IMG/VR virus record: IMGVR_UViG_3300012271_000067
Span: 1 to 21,827 of that record
DNA length: 21,827 bases
Source: a virus
Reading direction: 5' to 3' (one strand)
Of the stretch, positions 5,163 through 12,837 are shown piece after piece; within the stretch, counting starts at the first letter, position 1, and each line of letters starts with the position of its first letter. The translations under genes were made by a program, and so were the position numbers. Below the pieces are notes generated by a model. The model searched no databases and was not told where the DNA came from. It worked only from the letters and a program-made list of their open reading frames with translations.

Positions 5163-5512
5163 GAAATCTTTTTTATTAATTTATAAAGGTAAAATACTAA
5201 CGCTAAAGGTACACAAAATATAAGTAAAATAATTACCATGAAAAACGCCCCTATCTCGCTGCCTCTTCCAATTGTGAAATCTTCGTATCGGTCATTTAAA
5301 TAAGCTTTACGGCAATGTCCTTTCCCGTCAAGTGGATCAAACGTAAAGTCAACAATCTTCTCAACAATCCTATAAAATGTAGAATTATAAAAATAGTTGT
5401 ATTCTCCAATCCTAGCACTAATACTAACGTCAGGATTGCCACCTATTACAGTGTTTCCTAACTGGCTTAATGCATTTAATAATCTTCCTATGTAAAAGTC
5501 TTTGTAATTCAT
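5159..5512 (-). CDS. Small protein with C-terminal membrane helix and GGNPDVSISAR motif
   Basis: A 117-residue protein with a soluble N-terminal part, a strong transmembrane helix near the end (about residues 87-110) and a basic tail (KLIKKIS). Residues 24-34 (GGNPDVSISAR) resemble a short G-G-x-P-D-x-(S/T)-x-S-A-R motif that I recall from small proteins in the lysis regions of other phages; the function of that group is not established. A Cys and several aromatic residues (residues 39-52) precede the helix. It overlaps the 157-aa gene upstream and the 112-aa gene downstream, each by ATGA. It is probably an inner-membrane protein made with the lysis functions. Confidence 0.75.
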   Translation of the reverse strand: MNYKDFYIGRLLNALSQLGNTVIGGNPDVSISARIGEYNYFYNSTFYRIVEKIVDFTFDPLDGKGHCRKAYLNDRYEDFTIGRGSEIGAFFMVIILLIFCVPLALVFYLYKLIKKIS

Positions 5513-5982
5513 TCTATACTTAAATTATTATCTCTCATTTTTAAAATATTCCATTTGATTAATTCGTAAACATTACCAGCTATTTTATCAATACCATTAA
5601 TTAACCCTATGTTTTGCCACATGGTACGTTCGGAAATGTAATCTACTCCCTCTGTCAAATTAGGTAGTAATTCACCTGTTTGTTGGTCAGTAATCTCAAT
5701 AGGTTCGCCTGTCATAGTAACATATCTACCTCTAGTACTTCTACTAAATTTAAAGTCTTGATACATTGCTCTAAGTCTGCTCTTTTCAGTATTAGGAACT
5801 TCTAAGGCACTAATATGCTCTAGTGTAGGCTCACCAATAACACCATTATCATTTTCATAGTAATGACATTTTATTTCTTGTAGCATTTCCAAATCTTCAT
5901 CAATGACTACTTTACTATGTTTAGCAACTACAAACTTTCCACTTGTAGCATCTAATATCTCTGGTAATTTTAATTCTTTCAT
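5509..5982 (-). CDS. Hypothetical protein between tail-tip and lysis genes, 157 aa
   Basis: A soluble 157-residue protein starting MKELKLPEILDATSGKF. It contains a charged central region and the segment ITDQQTGELLPNLTEGVDYISERTMWQNI (in two halves around residues 97-126), with a predicted helix near the C-terminus. No domain is recognised. It follows the LamG-like gene by 10 nt and its stop overlaps the next start as ATGA, linking the tail-tip genes to the lysis operon. It might be a tail-tip assembly or fibre-associated protein, or belong to the lysis set; the sequence does not tell. Confidence 0.75.
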   Translation of the reverse strand: MKELKLPEILDATSGKFVVAKHSKVVIDEDLEMLQEIKCHYYENDNGVIGEPTLEHISALEVPNTEKSRLRAMYQDFKFSRSTRGRYVTMTGEPIEITDQQTGELLPNLTEGVDYISERTMWQNIGLINGIDKIAGNVYELIKWNILKMRDNNLSIE

Positions 5983-5992
5983 GTGTTTATAT

Positions 5993-6766
5993 TTATAAAT
6001 TCCATTTTGATGTTAGGTAATCTTTAATTAATGTTTTTTCGGCTGCCGTTAATACTCTATTATACACTATTGTTTCAGCTAGTAAACCTTGAAAAGGTCC
6101 TAATCTTAATAGATTACTGCTATCTGCTGCTGAACTTGATCCTGAAGCAGGAACAGTATTACTAAATAGTTGTGTATTATTTAACTCTATTTGTAGATTA
6201 GCATTTTCAGCTTTATCAAAATATAAATTATTTTGTGTTGTTAACCATTGATTACTACCGCTTATGTATAATAAAACAAAACTACCTGAACCTCTACCAA
6301 TCGTAACTCTTAGTTGCTTAACTGCTGATGCTAAATTCCTTGATTCGTCATATATATTTAGTCCAATTTGTGCTGATGCATTTGCAGAACTATTTAATGT
6401 GGAGTTTACAACATTAGTTCCCTCTGGTTTTGCAACTTGAAATATCGTCCTATCTTGTGTATCTGGTTGATGAAGAAATCTATAATCTGATTTACTACTA
6501 CTACTAGCCCCAAAAAGGAAAGCAGAGTCTATTGATTTGCAATAATTAACACTTCCAATATTTATACTTTCATTCGCTCCATTAAAGCTAATCATTTGCA
6601 TATTAGGTATCGTTCCTTTTGAATTAATTACTTGAATAACGTTAGGAGTTGGACTTTGTACAATTGTTTGAGTGCTTAAGTCATCAAAATCATACCATAT
6701 ACTAGAATCTTGTAACAATTTATTTAAATTACTTTCTTCTCTTATAGTCGCTGCGAATCTTCTCAT
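5993..6766 (-). CDS. LamG/concanavalin-like tail-tip protein, probable receptor or glycan binder
   Basis: A 257-residue, serine- and asparagine-rich, beta-strand-rich protein. The C-terminal segment AETIVYNRVLTAAEKTLI, followed by a short YL..KWNL end, is the characteristic last strand and helix of LamG-type (concanavalin A-like) sandwich domains in phage and surface proteins. The middle contains NGANESINIG and IYDESRNLASAVKQLR, consistent with the same fold. By family knowledge such domains bind carbohydrates, so a role in host recognition is likely. The frame could be extended two codons to a TTG at 6772, but ATG 6766 overlaps the preceding stop as TAATG, the pattern of the neighbours, and is used here. 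Confidence 0.72.
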   Translation of the reverse strand: MRRFAATIREESNLNKLLQDSSIWYDFDDLSTQTIVQSPTPNVIQVINSKGTIPNMQMISFNGANESINIGSVNYCKSIDSAFLFGASSSSKSDYRFLHQPDTQDRTIFQVAKPEGTNVVNSTLNSSANASAQIGLNIYDESRNLASAVKQLRVTIGRGSGSFVLLYISGSNQWLTTQNNLYFDKAENANLQIELNNTQLFSNTVPASGSSSAADSSNLLRLGPFQGLLAETIVYNRVLTAAEKTLIKDYLTSKWNL

Positions 6767-7098
6767 TACCAAGTGTTATTTTGTGATACTGTTACATCTA
6801 CTCTCCAAGTACTGCCACTAATAAAAATAGGCGTTAAGTATATTTGATTGTCTACACTTACCACATAATCACCGGACAACTTATTTGCACTAGCTGGCAT
6901 AGTTGGTTTAGTTCCTGAATTGTGTTTAAGTACTTGTGTAGTGCCTGAAATAGCATTAGTGAAATCAAAGGTAATATTTCCTGTTTCTGCTGTCACGTCT
7001 CCATAGCTAGCAGGTCTATCGAACGCTATTACTGTGCCTGTTCTTTGTACTAGTCCTATTAAATCTGATCTACTTATTTGTAGTGTTATATCTGCCAT
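6766..7098 (-). CDS. Small beta-rich tail-tip protein, 110 aa
   Basis: A 110-residue protein starting MADITLQISRSDLIGLVQ, rich in threonine, serine and alternating hydrophobic residues, so probably all-beta. No signal peptide, membrane helix or known motif. It is coupled by 1-nt TAATG overlaps on both sides to the 99-aa gene upstream and the LamG-like gene downstream. Together with its neighbours at 7098-7397 and 7394-7726 it forms a set of three small beta proteins in the adsorption region. It may be a structural subunit of the tail tip or an adaptor for the LamG-like protein. The function is inferred from position only. Confidence 0.72.
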   Translation of the reverse strand: MADITLQISRSDLIGLVQRTGTVIAFDRPASYGDVTAETGNITFDFTNAISGTTQVLKHNSGTKPTMPASANKLSGDYVVSVDNQIYLTPIFISGSTWRVDVTVSQNNTW

Positions 7099-7397
7099 TA
7101 TATTATCTCTATAATTAAATTAATATCTTCACTCGCTCCACTTGCAACTAAAACAGTATCTAATATATTACCGTCTGAATCTTTTACTATTGAACTCGCA
7201 TCTGGAGCAATAATATCAGCACTATCACCCAAAGCAATTACTGTAGTACTTAGTAAAGTAGGAACAGTATTTTTTAATAGTGCCGTAGCATTACCGCCAC
7301 CAACAACATTTTTAACACCAACATTTTTAAAAGATGCTGATTGAACAATTATTTTGCTCGGTAGGATTGCGCTTTGGCTTATTTTAATACAACTCAT
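7098..7397 (-). CDS. Small beta-rich tail-tip protein, 99 aa
   Basis: A 99-residue protein starting MSCIKISQSAILPSK. The second half (ADIIAPDASSIVKDSDGN, then ILDTVLVASGASEDI) reads like a small Ig-like beta domain in which a short D-x-D-G-N turn is followed by a strand. Similar 'dsdGn-x-l-x-t' segments occur in small structural proteins of Bacteroidota phages. It overlaps the gene upstream by ATGA and the gene downstream by TAATG. A role as a tail-tip component is inferred from location. No catalytic motif is visible. Confidence 0.72.
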   Translation of the reverse strand: MSCIKISQSAILPSKIIVQSASFKNVGVKNVVGGGNATALLKNTVPTLLSTTVIALGDSADIIAPDASSIVKDSDGNILDTVLVASGASEDINLIIEII

Positions 7398-7726
7398 ATT
7401 AGTTCAAATCCTTCTGTTTCAACAATTTGAGTAGCTTCATCATCTGAAAAACTTAAATCTGTTAAAGTTATATTAATTCTAACATTTATTTTCCCTTTTC
7501 CTAGTCTTATTGTGTCAGAATCTTGCAACTCAATTACATATTCATTAGGTATATCACCCTCAACTATTCCTCCTCCTGCCTTTGTTCTCTCGATCTTGAC
7601 GTTATTAGGATTAGTCAAAGTAATGACTGCCTCTAAAACATCACTATAATTAATAGCGTTTTCAGATGTATCTGTTATGATTACGCTATACATCACATCT
7701 TCACCGCTGTATCGTATCTTTTTCAT
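7394..7726 (-). CDS. Small beta-rich tail-tip protein, 110 aa
   Basis: A 110-residue acidic protein starting MKKIRYSGEDVMYSVIIT, with alternating hydrophobic residues (YVIELQDSDTIRLG, KINVRINITL) that indicate a beta-sandwich. The layout, a short start followed by strands describing a 'driving' of values along a polymer, is reminiscent of baseplate upper-protein N-terminal domains of other phages, but I cannot claim homology. Its ATG overlaps the 406-aa gene stop as ATGA within the motif AATAGATACAAATG. A structural role in the tail tip is likely from its neighbours. Confidence 0.7.
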   Translation of the reverse strand: MKKIRYSGEDVMYSVIITDTSENAINYSDVLEAVITLTNPNNVKIERTKAGGGIVEGDIPNEYVIELQDSDTIRLGKGKINVRINITLTDLSFSDDEATQIVETEGFELI

Positions 7727-8943
7727 TTGTATCTATTTTTACGTGCATAATCATAATCAAACAATTTGAAATTGCATCGAAACTTATTAAAGCCTAAATC
7801 TAATTGCTCATAGTCTATTTCTGCATTACTATTATATCGCTTTCCATTAACATAAATTTCATCATGAGTCACGAAGCTTTCTAAGCCTTCACACGCTAGG
7901 TCATCTAAAAATTCAGCCGTTACTGGTAGTGATAGTCTATTAGCTAAACTAATGTATCTTTTTTCGCCTGTAGCTATCTGGTTTTCCTCCTCGACTTCTG
8001 GCTCATACTCTCTTGCCTCACCTCTATACAAGTCAATTCTAACCCTATTATAGTATTCAGGTAATTCAGTGTATTTGAAGCCATCTACATCATCACTGTT
8101 TCTATATTTTAGTAATGCTGTTTGATTTAATCGAGCATTTGAGTTGACGTAAATCTGATTACTAATACAGTATATTACATTCGTACTACTATTGTAAATT
8201 ACTAATTGATATATTCCGTTCTCAATTGTTTGAGGTTTAAATTCAGCGTAGAAATTATTCGATAATCCTATATTACTAAGCACATTACAATCGAATGATT
8301 CGCTTATAGTACCTTTACCATCTTTTAAAAAGCCTACTTTTAATGTATTTGTAAGTATTTTACTGAATTGTAAATCTTTATTAAAGTTAGTAAAAAATGA
8401 ATATGTTTCGCCCTGTATCATTATAGGCATGTAAGGGTAACAACTGTAATCTTCTAAAGGTCTTTGTAATCCTATAGGAGTGTCAAAATCAACATTATTG
8501 CAATTTGGGCAATCTCTTAAAGGAAGATCTAAAGGTAACGTTAAGTTATTACTTAACTTCCACCTTATAAAGTTATAATTATTTACTGGCTCAGTATCTA
8601 AACATGGAAGCTCTGAAAGCAATAAAGTAATGCTTTTGAAATCATCAATACCTCCATGCAAAACATCAATTTCATCCGTGAAAAGACATTCAAAGGTTGC
8701 AGATACAGTAACTGTGCTCTGTTCCTCAACAAAAAATCCTACTGTACCAGTTTCATCTGTTAAAGCTGTTTCAGTTTCCTGCTGAATCTTAAAGTCCACT
8801 TTAGCAGCATTTGCTGGATTCCCTAAAGAATCAACAACTTTAATAATTAAGTTTTCAGTAAGCTCCAAGGTGATGCCCTGAAATTGACTTAGTGACTCGT
8901 CAAATTCTAATGATATACCTAAAAAATTATCTACTAAAGCCAT
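7723..8943 (-). CDS. Tail protein with N-terminal Ig-like domain, tail tip or baseplate
   Basis: A 406-residue protein. Residues 1-110 contain short related strands (GISLEFDESL at 9-18, GITLELTENL at 23-32, SITLLLSELP at about 104-113) around a carboxypeptidase-regulatory or Ig-like segment (VVDSLGNPANAAKVDF, then TDETGTVGFFVEE). The C-terminal half, with ALLKYRNSDDVDGFKYTELPEYY and FVTHDEIYVNGKRY, resembles a large tail-associated family recurrent in Bacteroidota phages. Several cysteines (residues 139-168: CPNC, CYP) may bind metal or form a structural cluster. It lies in the tail-tip block, 2 nt from the beta-helix gene. The precise role is unknown; a baseplate or fibre-anchor function is most likely. 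Confidence 0.75.
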   Translation of the reverse strand: MALVDNFLGISLEFDESLSQFQGITLELTENLIIKVVDSLGNPANAAKVDFKIQQETETALTDETGTVGFFVEEQSTVTVSATFECLFTDEIDVLHGGIDDFKSITLLLSELPCLDTEPVNNYNFIRWKLSNNLTLPLDLPLRDCPNCNNVDFDTPIGLQRPLEDYSCYPYMPIMIQGETYSFFTNFNKDLQFSKILTNTLKVGFLKDGKGTISESFDCNVLSNIGLSNNFYAEFKPQTIENGIYQLVIYNSSTNVIYCISNQIYVNSNARLNQTALLKYRNSDDVDGFKYTELPEYYNRVRIDLYRGEAREYEPEVEEENQIATGEKRYISLANRLSLPVTAEFLDDLACEGLESFVTHDEIYVNGKRYNSNAEIDYEQLDLGFNKFRCNFKLFDYDYARKNRYK

Positions 8944-8945
8944 AA

Positions 8946-10235
8946 TTAAGCAGGGTTATAGTTTTGCCTAAGCGTTATTCTTAGCTGTATTTCTTTCATG
9001 GGTTGTGTAAGTGTGTCATCCCAGTTAAATCCAGTTTCTCCATTTGATTTTCCGTTTGTATCTAACAAAATTCTTTCATTTAAAAGAAATGCTTTCCATA
9101 ATTTTGAATTAATATCTTCTCCTAATACTGCATATCTAGCTTCAACATCAAGATTATTAGGGTTTGATAATGTATTATCAGAATCAGGTACATTGTCCAA
9201 AAAATTTACTAAACCCTTAAGTGTTAGTCTAGGGCTATTAACTGTGAGACCAAAATCAATAATGTCTGTAGTTATTGAACCAGTAGTATTTGATCCTTGT
9301 ATTTGAAAAACGTTACCATTAAAAACAATATTTACTAAGTTTCCGTTTTGTATAGAATCTGAAAATCTTGTTTGAGGCAAACCCCTTCTAACTCCTCCAA
9401 TATTAGCCCCATTTAACCCCGTACCTAAAAGCTGACTTGCTCCGCTAACCGTAAAATCAAAACTATTTATTTCGTCTTCTAACCTGTTAAGTAAACCTCC
9501 AGGTTTACTAAGTAAACCTCCAGAACCTTCGTATGAATTATTGAAAATTGTAGGGACAGAGGTTCTTAACAAAGCCAATGATTCATATGTTACACCTTGA
9601 TATATGAATGTACAATTATCAAAATAACAATGACTGAAATTATCAAGGCTAATGTTAGGATTAGTATCATTATATATTTCTATACTACAGTCTTTAAAAT
9701 AAGAGTTTTTTACAGGAACTCTTGTTTTTAGATTACAGGTTATAAAAATACAGCTTAATATTCCATGTTTTGGATCAAATCTATTTAAATCTATATTATT
9801 GCAATTTACGAAGCGGCAATTTTGCAGTAAAGTTCTAGAATCAAAATCGCTGTATGTGTCGGCAATTACATTTCCGCCAAATATAATAACGTCTTTTAAT
9901 CCTAAAGGAGCTGGTAATTGTTTATCTATGGGAGTTACAAAATTTATGAATGCTACGCCCTCAAATAGTAGTTCTCCATTAAATGATTCGAAACCAATAT
10001 TTAAACCTTCTCCATCTAAAATCACTAAACCATCAGCTATTAATTTGTTGTGTCTACTGTCTATAGTTTCGTCAATCACATAAATACCTGATCCCACAAC
10101 TATTTCGTCAAATGGGACGGCTGTATCTATAGCATCTTTAATGTTTAGTTTAGGTAAGTCCGGGTCTGTTCCTGCATTACCATTAGATCCACTTTTAGAG
10201 ACATAGAATTGCCCTGTATATTTAAAATTTGCCAT
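8946..10235 (-). CDS. Right-handed beta-helix tail spike or fibre protein
   Basis: A 429-residue protein. Its N-terminus (FYVSKSGSNGNAGT, then a PKLNIKDAID segment at residues 29-38) matches the opening of right-handed parallel beta-helix proteins of the pectate-lyase type (V-S-x-x-G-S-x-x-x-x-G-T ... P-x-x-x-I-x-x-A-I). Residues about 40-235 consist of short repeating strands with asparagine and cysteine at turns (LLQNCRFVNCNN, SCIFITCN, YFKDCSIEI, YFDNCTFIY), as expected for helix rungs. In phages such proteins are tail spikes or fibres that bind or cut surface polysaccharide; no catalytic residues can be assigned here. The C-terminal 130 residues form a different, probably beta-rich domain. 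The gene starts with ATG 22 nt after the 859-aa gene. Confidence 0.8.
   Translation of the reverse strand: MANFKYTGQFYVSKSGSNGNAGTDPDLPKLNIKDAIDTAVPFDEIVVGSGIYVIDETIDSRHNKLIADGLVILDGEGLNIGFESFNGELLFEGVAFINFVTPIDKQLPAPLGLKDVIIFGGNVIADTYSDFDSRTLLQNCRFVNCNNIDLNRFDPKHGILSCIFITCNLKTRVPVKNSYFKDCSIEIYNDTNPNISLDNFSHCYFDNCTFIYQGVTYESLALLRTSVPTIFNNSYEGSGGLLSKPGGLLNRLEDEINSFDFTVSGASQLLGTGLNGANIGGVRRGLPQTRFSDSIQNGNLVNIVFNGNVFQIQGSNTTGSITTDIIDFGLTVNSPRLTLKGLVNFLDNVPDSDNTLSNPNNLDVEARYAVLGEDINSKLWKAFLLNERILLDTNGKSNGETGFNWDDTLTQPMKEIQLRITLRQNYNPA
9488..9523. repeat. Short tandem duplication with internal inverted repeat
   Basis: The 15-mer TAAGTAAACCTCCAG occurs at 9488-9502 and 9509-9523, a 21-bp period that adds a GGLL(S/N)(K/R) heptapeptide pair to the beta-helix protein just after its rung region. 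AGTAAACCT (9490-9498) and AGGTTTACT (9501-9509) also form a perfect 9-bp inverted repeat with a 2-nt centre. Confidence 0.75.
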
Positions 10236-10257
10236 TTTATATCTATTTAATACCTAT

Positions 10258-12837
10258 TTAATTGTCATATTTTTTATATCCCCATCCCTCTACAGTTGAT
10301 GAGTAAGGTTTGTAAATATGTTGATTAACGTATATCTTAGTAAATCCTCCATCTTCATTCAATACACTAATATATCCGTAATTATTATCATCTATGCTTT
10401 GACCGTTTAAAGCGTTCCTAAGGTACTCATTTTCTGTGAAACTTAATTCTGCTTCGTATTCTATTCTTAAAGGTATGAAATATCTTGCAAAGTTTCCGAA
10501 ATCGCTTAATGCTATATCTTCATTCTCACTTAATAATATTCTGTTAAGGTCTCCGCCTAAACAAGTTTCGCCATCTCTGAATTGTGTTTGCAGTGTTTTG
10601 TTATGATCTAAGAAGGTGTTTTGTATTACTTCTGTAGATTCTTTATAATTCAATCCGCTATTAAGCCATTTAGCATGCTTTAAAAGAAGTCGTTTCATGC
10701 TCATTCTTAGATTATAAGTAGTACTAGGACTGATTAAGTTGTTTACAGTGCTAAAATTTTGATCTGATTCAGGACGTTTAAAACTAAACCCTCCTCCAAA
10801 TATAAACTCTGTATTCCCTGCTTGCTGTGTTGTAGTTTCATTTACCGTTATAATAGTTTTGCTATTTGTTTCATTGAAAACAACTGAATCTACTGTATAC
10901 TCTGTTAAATTACCAGCGTCAGGGCCTGTAATAGGCCTCCAACTAATTAACATTAAATCTACTAATTCAGGAATAATAATTGGTAAGGTTACTATACTAT
11001 CGTTTCCAATAAAAGCATTACTTTGATAATTTAATCTATTAGGTTTTGATCCTCCTATTAATCCCGTAATTTCTACCCAATCAACTATAAATATATTATT
11101 ATCATACCTCCATGAGTCGCTAGGTGTTTCTTCAAATTGCTGTCTTCTAGTATATTCTATTGAGTAGGCATCTGCGATAAATTCACAAAACAATTCAAGC
11201 TTTAAAAATTTAGTTTTGATAGGTGTTAGGTATTCCGCTTTAGTAGTAAATGCATCTAAAGTATTCAACTCCTCTTCTATGTATTCATTAAATTGCAGTA
11301 CTATTTGATTAATAATAAGTTCATCCGCTATCATTTCCTCATATCGAATTACCTTACTATCTATTTTAAGTATTTCAGCATCTTTATAAAAATAGTTGCT
11401 TTCTTCCATTCTTATTTTTACCTCACCATTATCTAGCTCGTAACCCCATCCTATGTCATCTATTAATGTTAGCGCATCTATTAAATCCTCCATTGTAGCC
11501 TCTGGAGGTCTTAAATCTGTTTCAAAGTTTCTTAATTGATACCCATTTGTAAGCCATCGCTTAGCCCCGCATCCAGTAGAATAAAAGTCCGATAATAGTA
11601 TATCCGTTTGACCGCTAATAATTTCTAGCATCCTATTGTTAAAATCAAATATGTCTATTGAATTTACTAATGTTGTTGCTGGAGCTGTTTCTGCCGTTAC
11701 TTTTAAAAATGGAATGTAATCCCCATTTACAGAACCATTACCTATAAATGCGAACTCTCTTCTTCTAGGTTGTGAACTTATATCGTTACTTTCTGGATCA
11801 TTTTGGTATCTGTAAAATAAATATAGGTTATCATCTTTCTGTAAATTAATAACAGTGTCAATGTCATATATTTTATCAACCACTCTTCCGTTAGAACTAA
11901 GGCTTCCATAATTAGTGTAAAATACATTCCCAGTTGCTACCGTTCCTCTTTCTGACTGTAATACATTTATTGTTCCTGCTTCCCCTATCTTATAACAAAA
12001 ATCTAGGACCACATCTGTACCATCCGAATTATTATTGTAAAAGTCTACTGACAATGATGGGCTGTTTTTATATTGTATTCTATATTTACCGTCATCTGGA
12101 GCATTAAAATGAAAGAATCCATCCATATCACCCTCATCCTCAAAGATGCCTAATGATTCAAAAGTAGAAGCCCCTATTTCATTTGTGACTAAAGTATAAG
12201 GAATAGCAACAAAAAAAGCTTCATTCTCCCTATACTCTCTTGCTCCATCAAAATATCTAAAATTAGTTGTGTTACCTGTAAATTCGCTACCCTTTTCTAT
12301 TACTTTACCATGCCAATAATGTTCATCCATTTGTAAAGGCGTAATACTATTACCGTCTAAATCTTTATTGTCTAACAGGTTTATTACTGATTCGTAACGG
12401 CTTTTAATTTTATAACTTAATGCTTGATTAATTACATTTACTTCTATTCGAGGTTGTCCGTTTTCCCATTTCCTTGAATAAGTATTGAAATCCAAAAAAT
12501 AAGTAATGTTTGCTTTTTCCGTGTTTGTTCTTGTATCGGTAGCAATGAATTGATATTTAACTTGTGCATCGTTACCTTTCAAATCATAAATATCTTGCAA
12601 CAACTGATAACCAGAGGCTTTAATAAATACGATAGGTGTTTCAGGGTCTCCGTATGAGAAATTAAAACCATGCCTAGGTATATCTTCTTGATTAGTAATC
12701 CTCTCTAAAACTAAATTTGTCGATTCATAATCTTTCGGTTCTTCAACCTCTATAAAGTCACCTGCATTATCTAATACAACCCCGTCAAGATCAATTAACC
12801 TAAATTCTATTTTTGTATATCTATCGAAAAAAGCCAT
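10258..12837 (-). CDS. Large tail-tip or baseplate hub protein, 859 aa
   Basis: An 859-residue protein directly after the tape measure gene (TAATG overlap), the usual place of distal-tail and hub proteins. The N-terminal 150 residues (FRLIDLDGVVLD, RITNQEDIPRHGFNFSYG, GYQLLQDIYDLKG) and the middle part (ALTLIDDIGWGYELDNGEVKI, then EEELNTLDAFTTKAEYLTPIKT) match a long tail-protein family that recurs in Bacteroidota siphophages after the tape measure gene. It has no membrane segment or obvious catalytic motif. By position it should form the base of the tail tip to which the beta-helix and LamG-like proteins attach, analogous to Dit/Tal or lambda gpJ, but homology to those is not visible from the sequence alone. 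Confidence 0.8.
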   Translation of the reverse strand: MAFFDRYTKIEFRLIDLDGVVLDNAGDFIEVEEPKDYESTNLVLERITNQEDIPRHGFNFSYGDPETPIVFIKASGYQLLQDIYDLKGNDAQVKYQFIATDTRTNTEKANITYFLDFNTYSRKWENGQPRIEVNVINQALSYKIKSRYESVINLLDNKDLDGNSITPLQMDEHYWHGKVIEKGSEFTGNTTNFRYFDGAREYRENEAFFVAIPYTLVTNEIGASTFESLGIFEDEGDMDGFFHFNAPDDGKYRIQYKNSPSLSVDFYNNNSDGTDVVLDFCYKIGEAGTINVLQSERGTVATGNVFYTNYGSLSSNGRVVDKIYDIDTVINLQKDDNLYLFYRYQNDPESNDISSQPRRREFAFIGNGSVNGDYIPFLKVTAETAPATTLVNSIDIFDFNNRMLEIISGQTDILLSDFYSTGCGAKRWLTNGYQLRNFETDLRPPEATMEDLIDALTLIDDIGWGYELDNGEVKIRMEESNYFYKDAEILKIDSKVIRYEEMIADELIINQIVLQFNEYIEEELNTLDAFTTKAEYLTPIKTKFLKLELFCEFIADAYSIEYTRRQQFEETPSDSWRYDNNIFIVDWVEITGLIGGSKPNRLNYQSNAFIGNDSIVTLPIIIPELVDLMLISWRPITGPDAGNLTEYTVDSVVFNETNSKTIITVNETTTQQAGNTEFIFGGGFSFKRPESDQNFSTVNNLISPSTTYNLRMSMKRLLLKHAKWLNSGLNYKESTEVIQNTFLDHNKTLQTQFRDGETCLGGDLNRILLSENEDIALSDFGNFARYFIPLRIEYEAELSFTENEYLRNALNGQSIDDNNYGYISVLNEDGGFTKIYVNQHIYKPYSSTVEGWGYKKYDN

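Noticed and set aside
8998-10083. Plus-strand open frames of 94-102 codons opposite the beta-helix gene
   Set aside because: They are antisense to a well-supported gene, with typical antisense composition and no start signal; the same holds for other plus-strand frames in the window.
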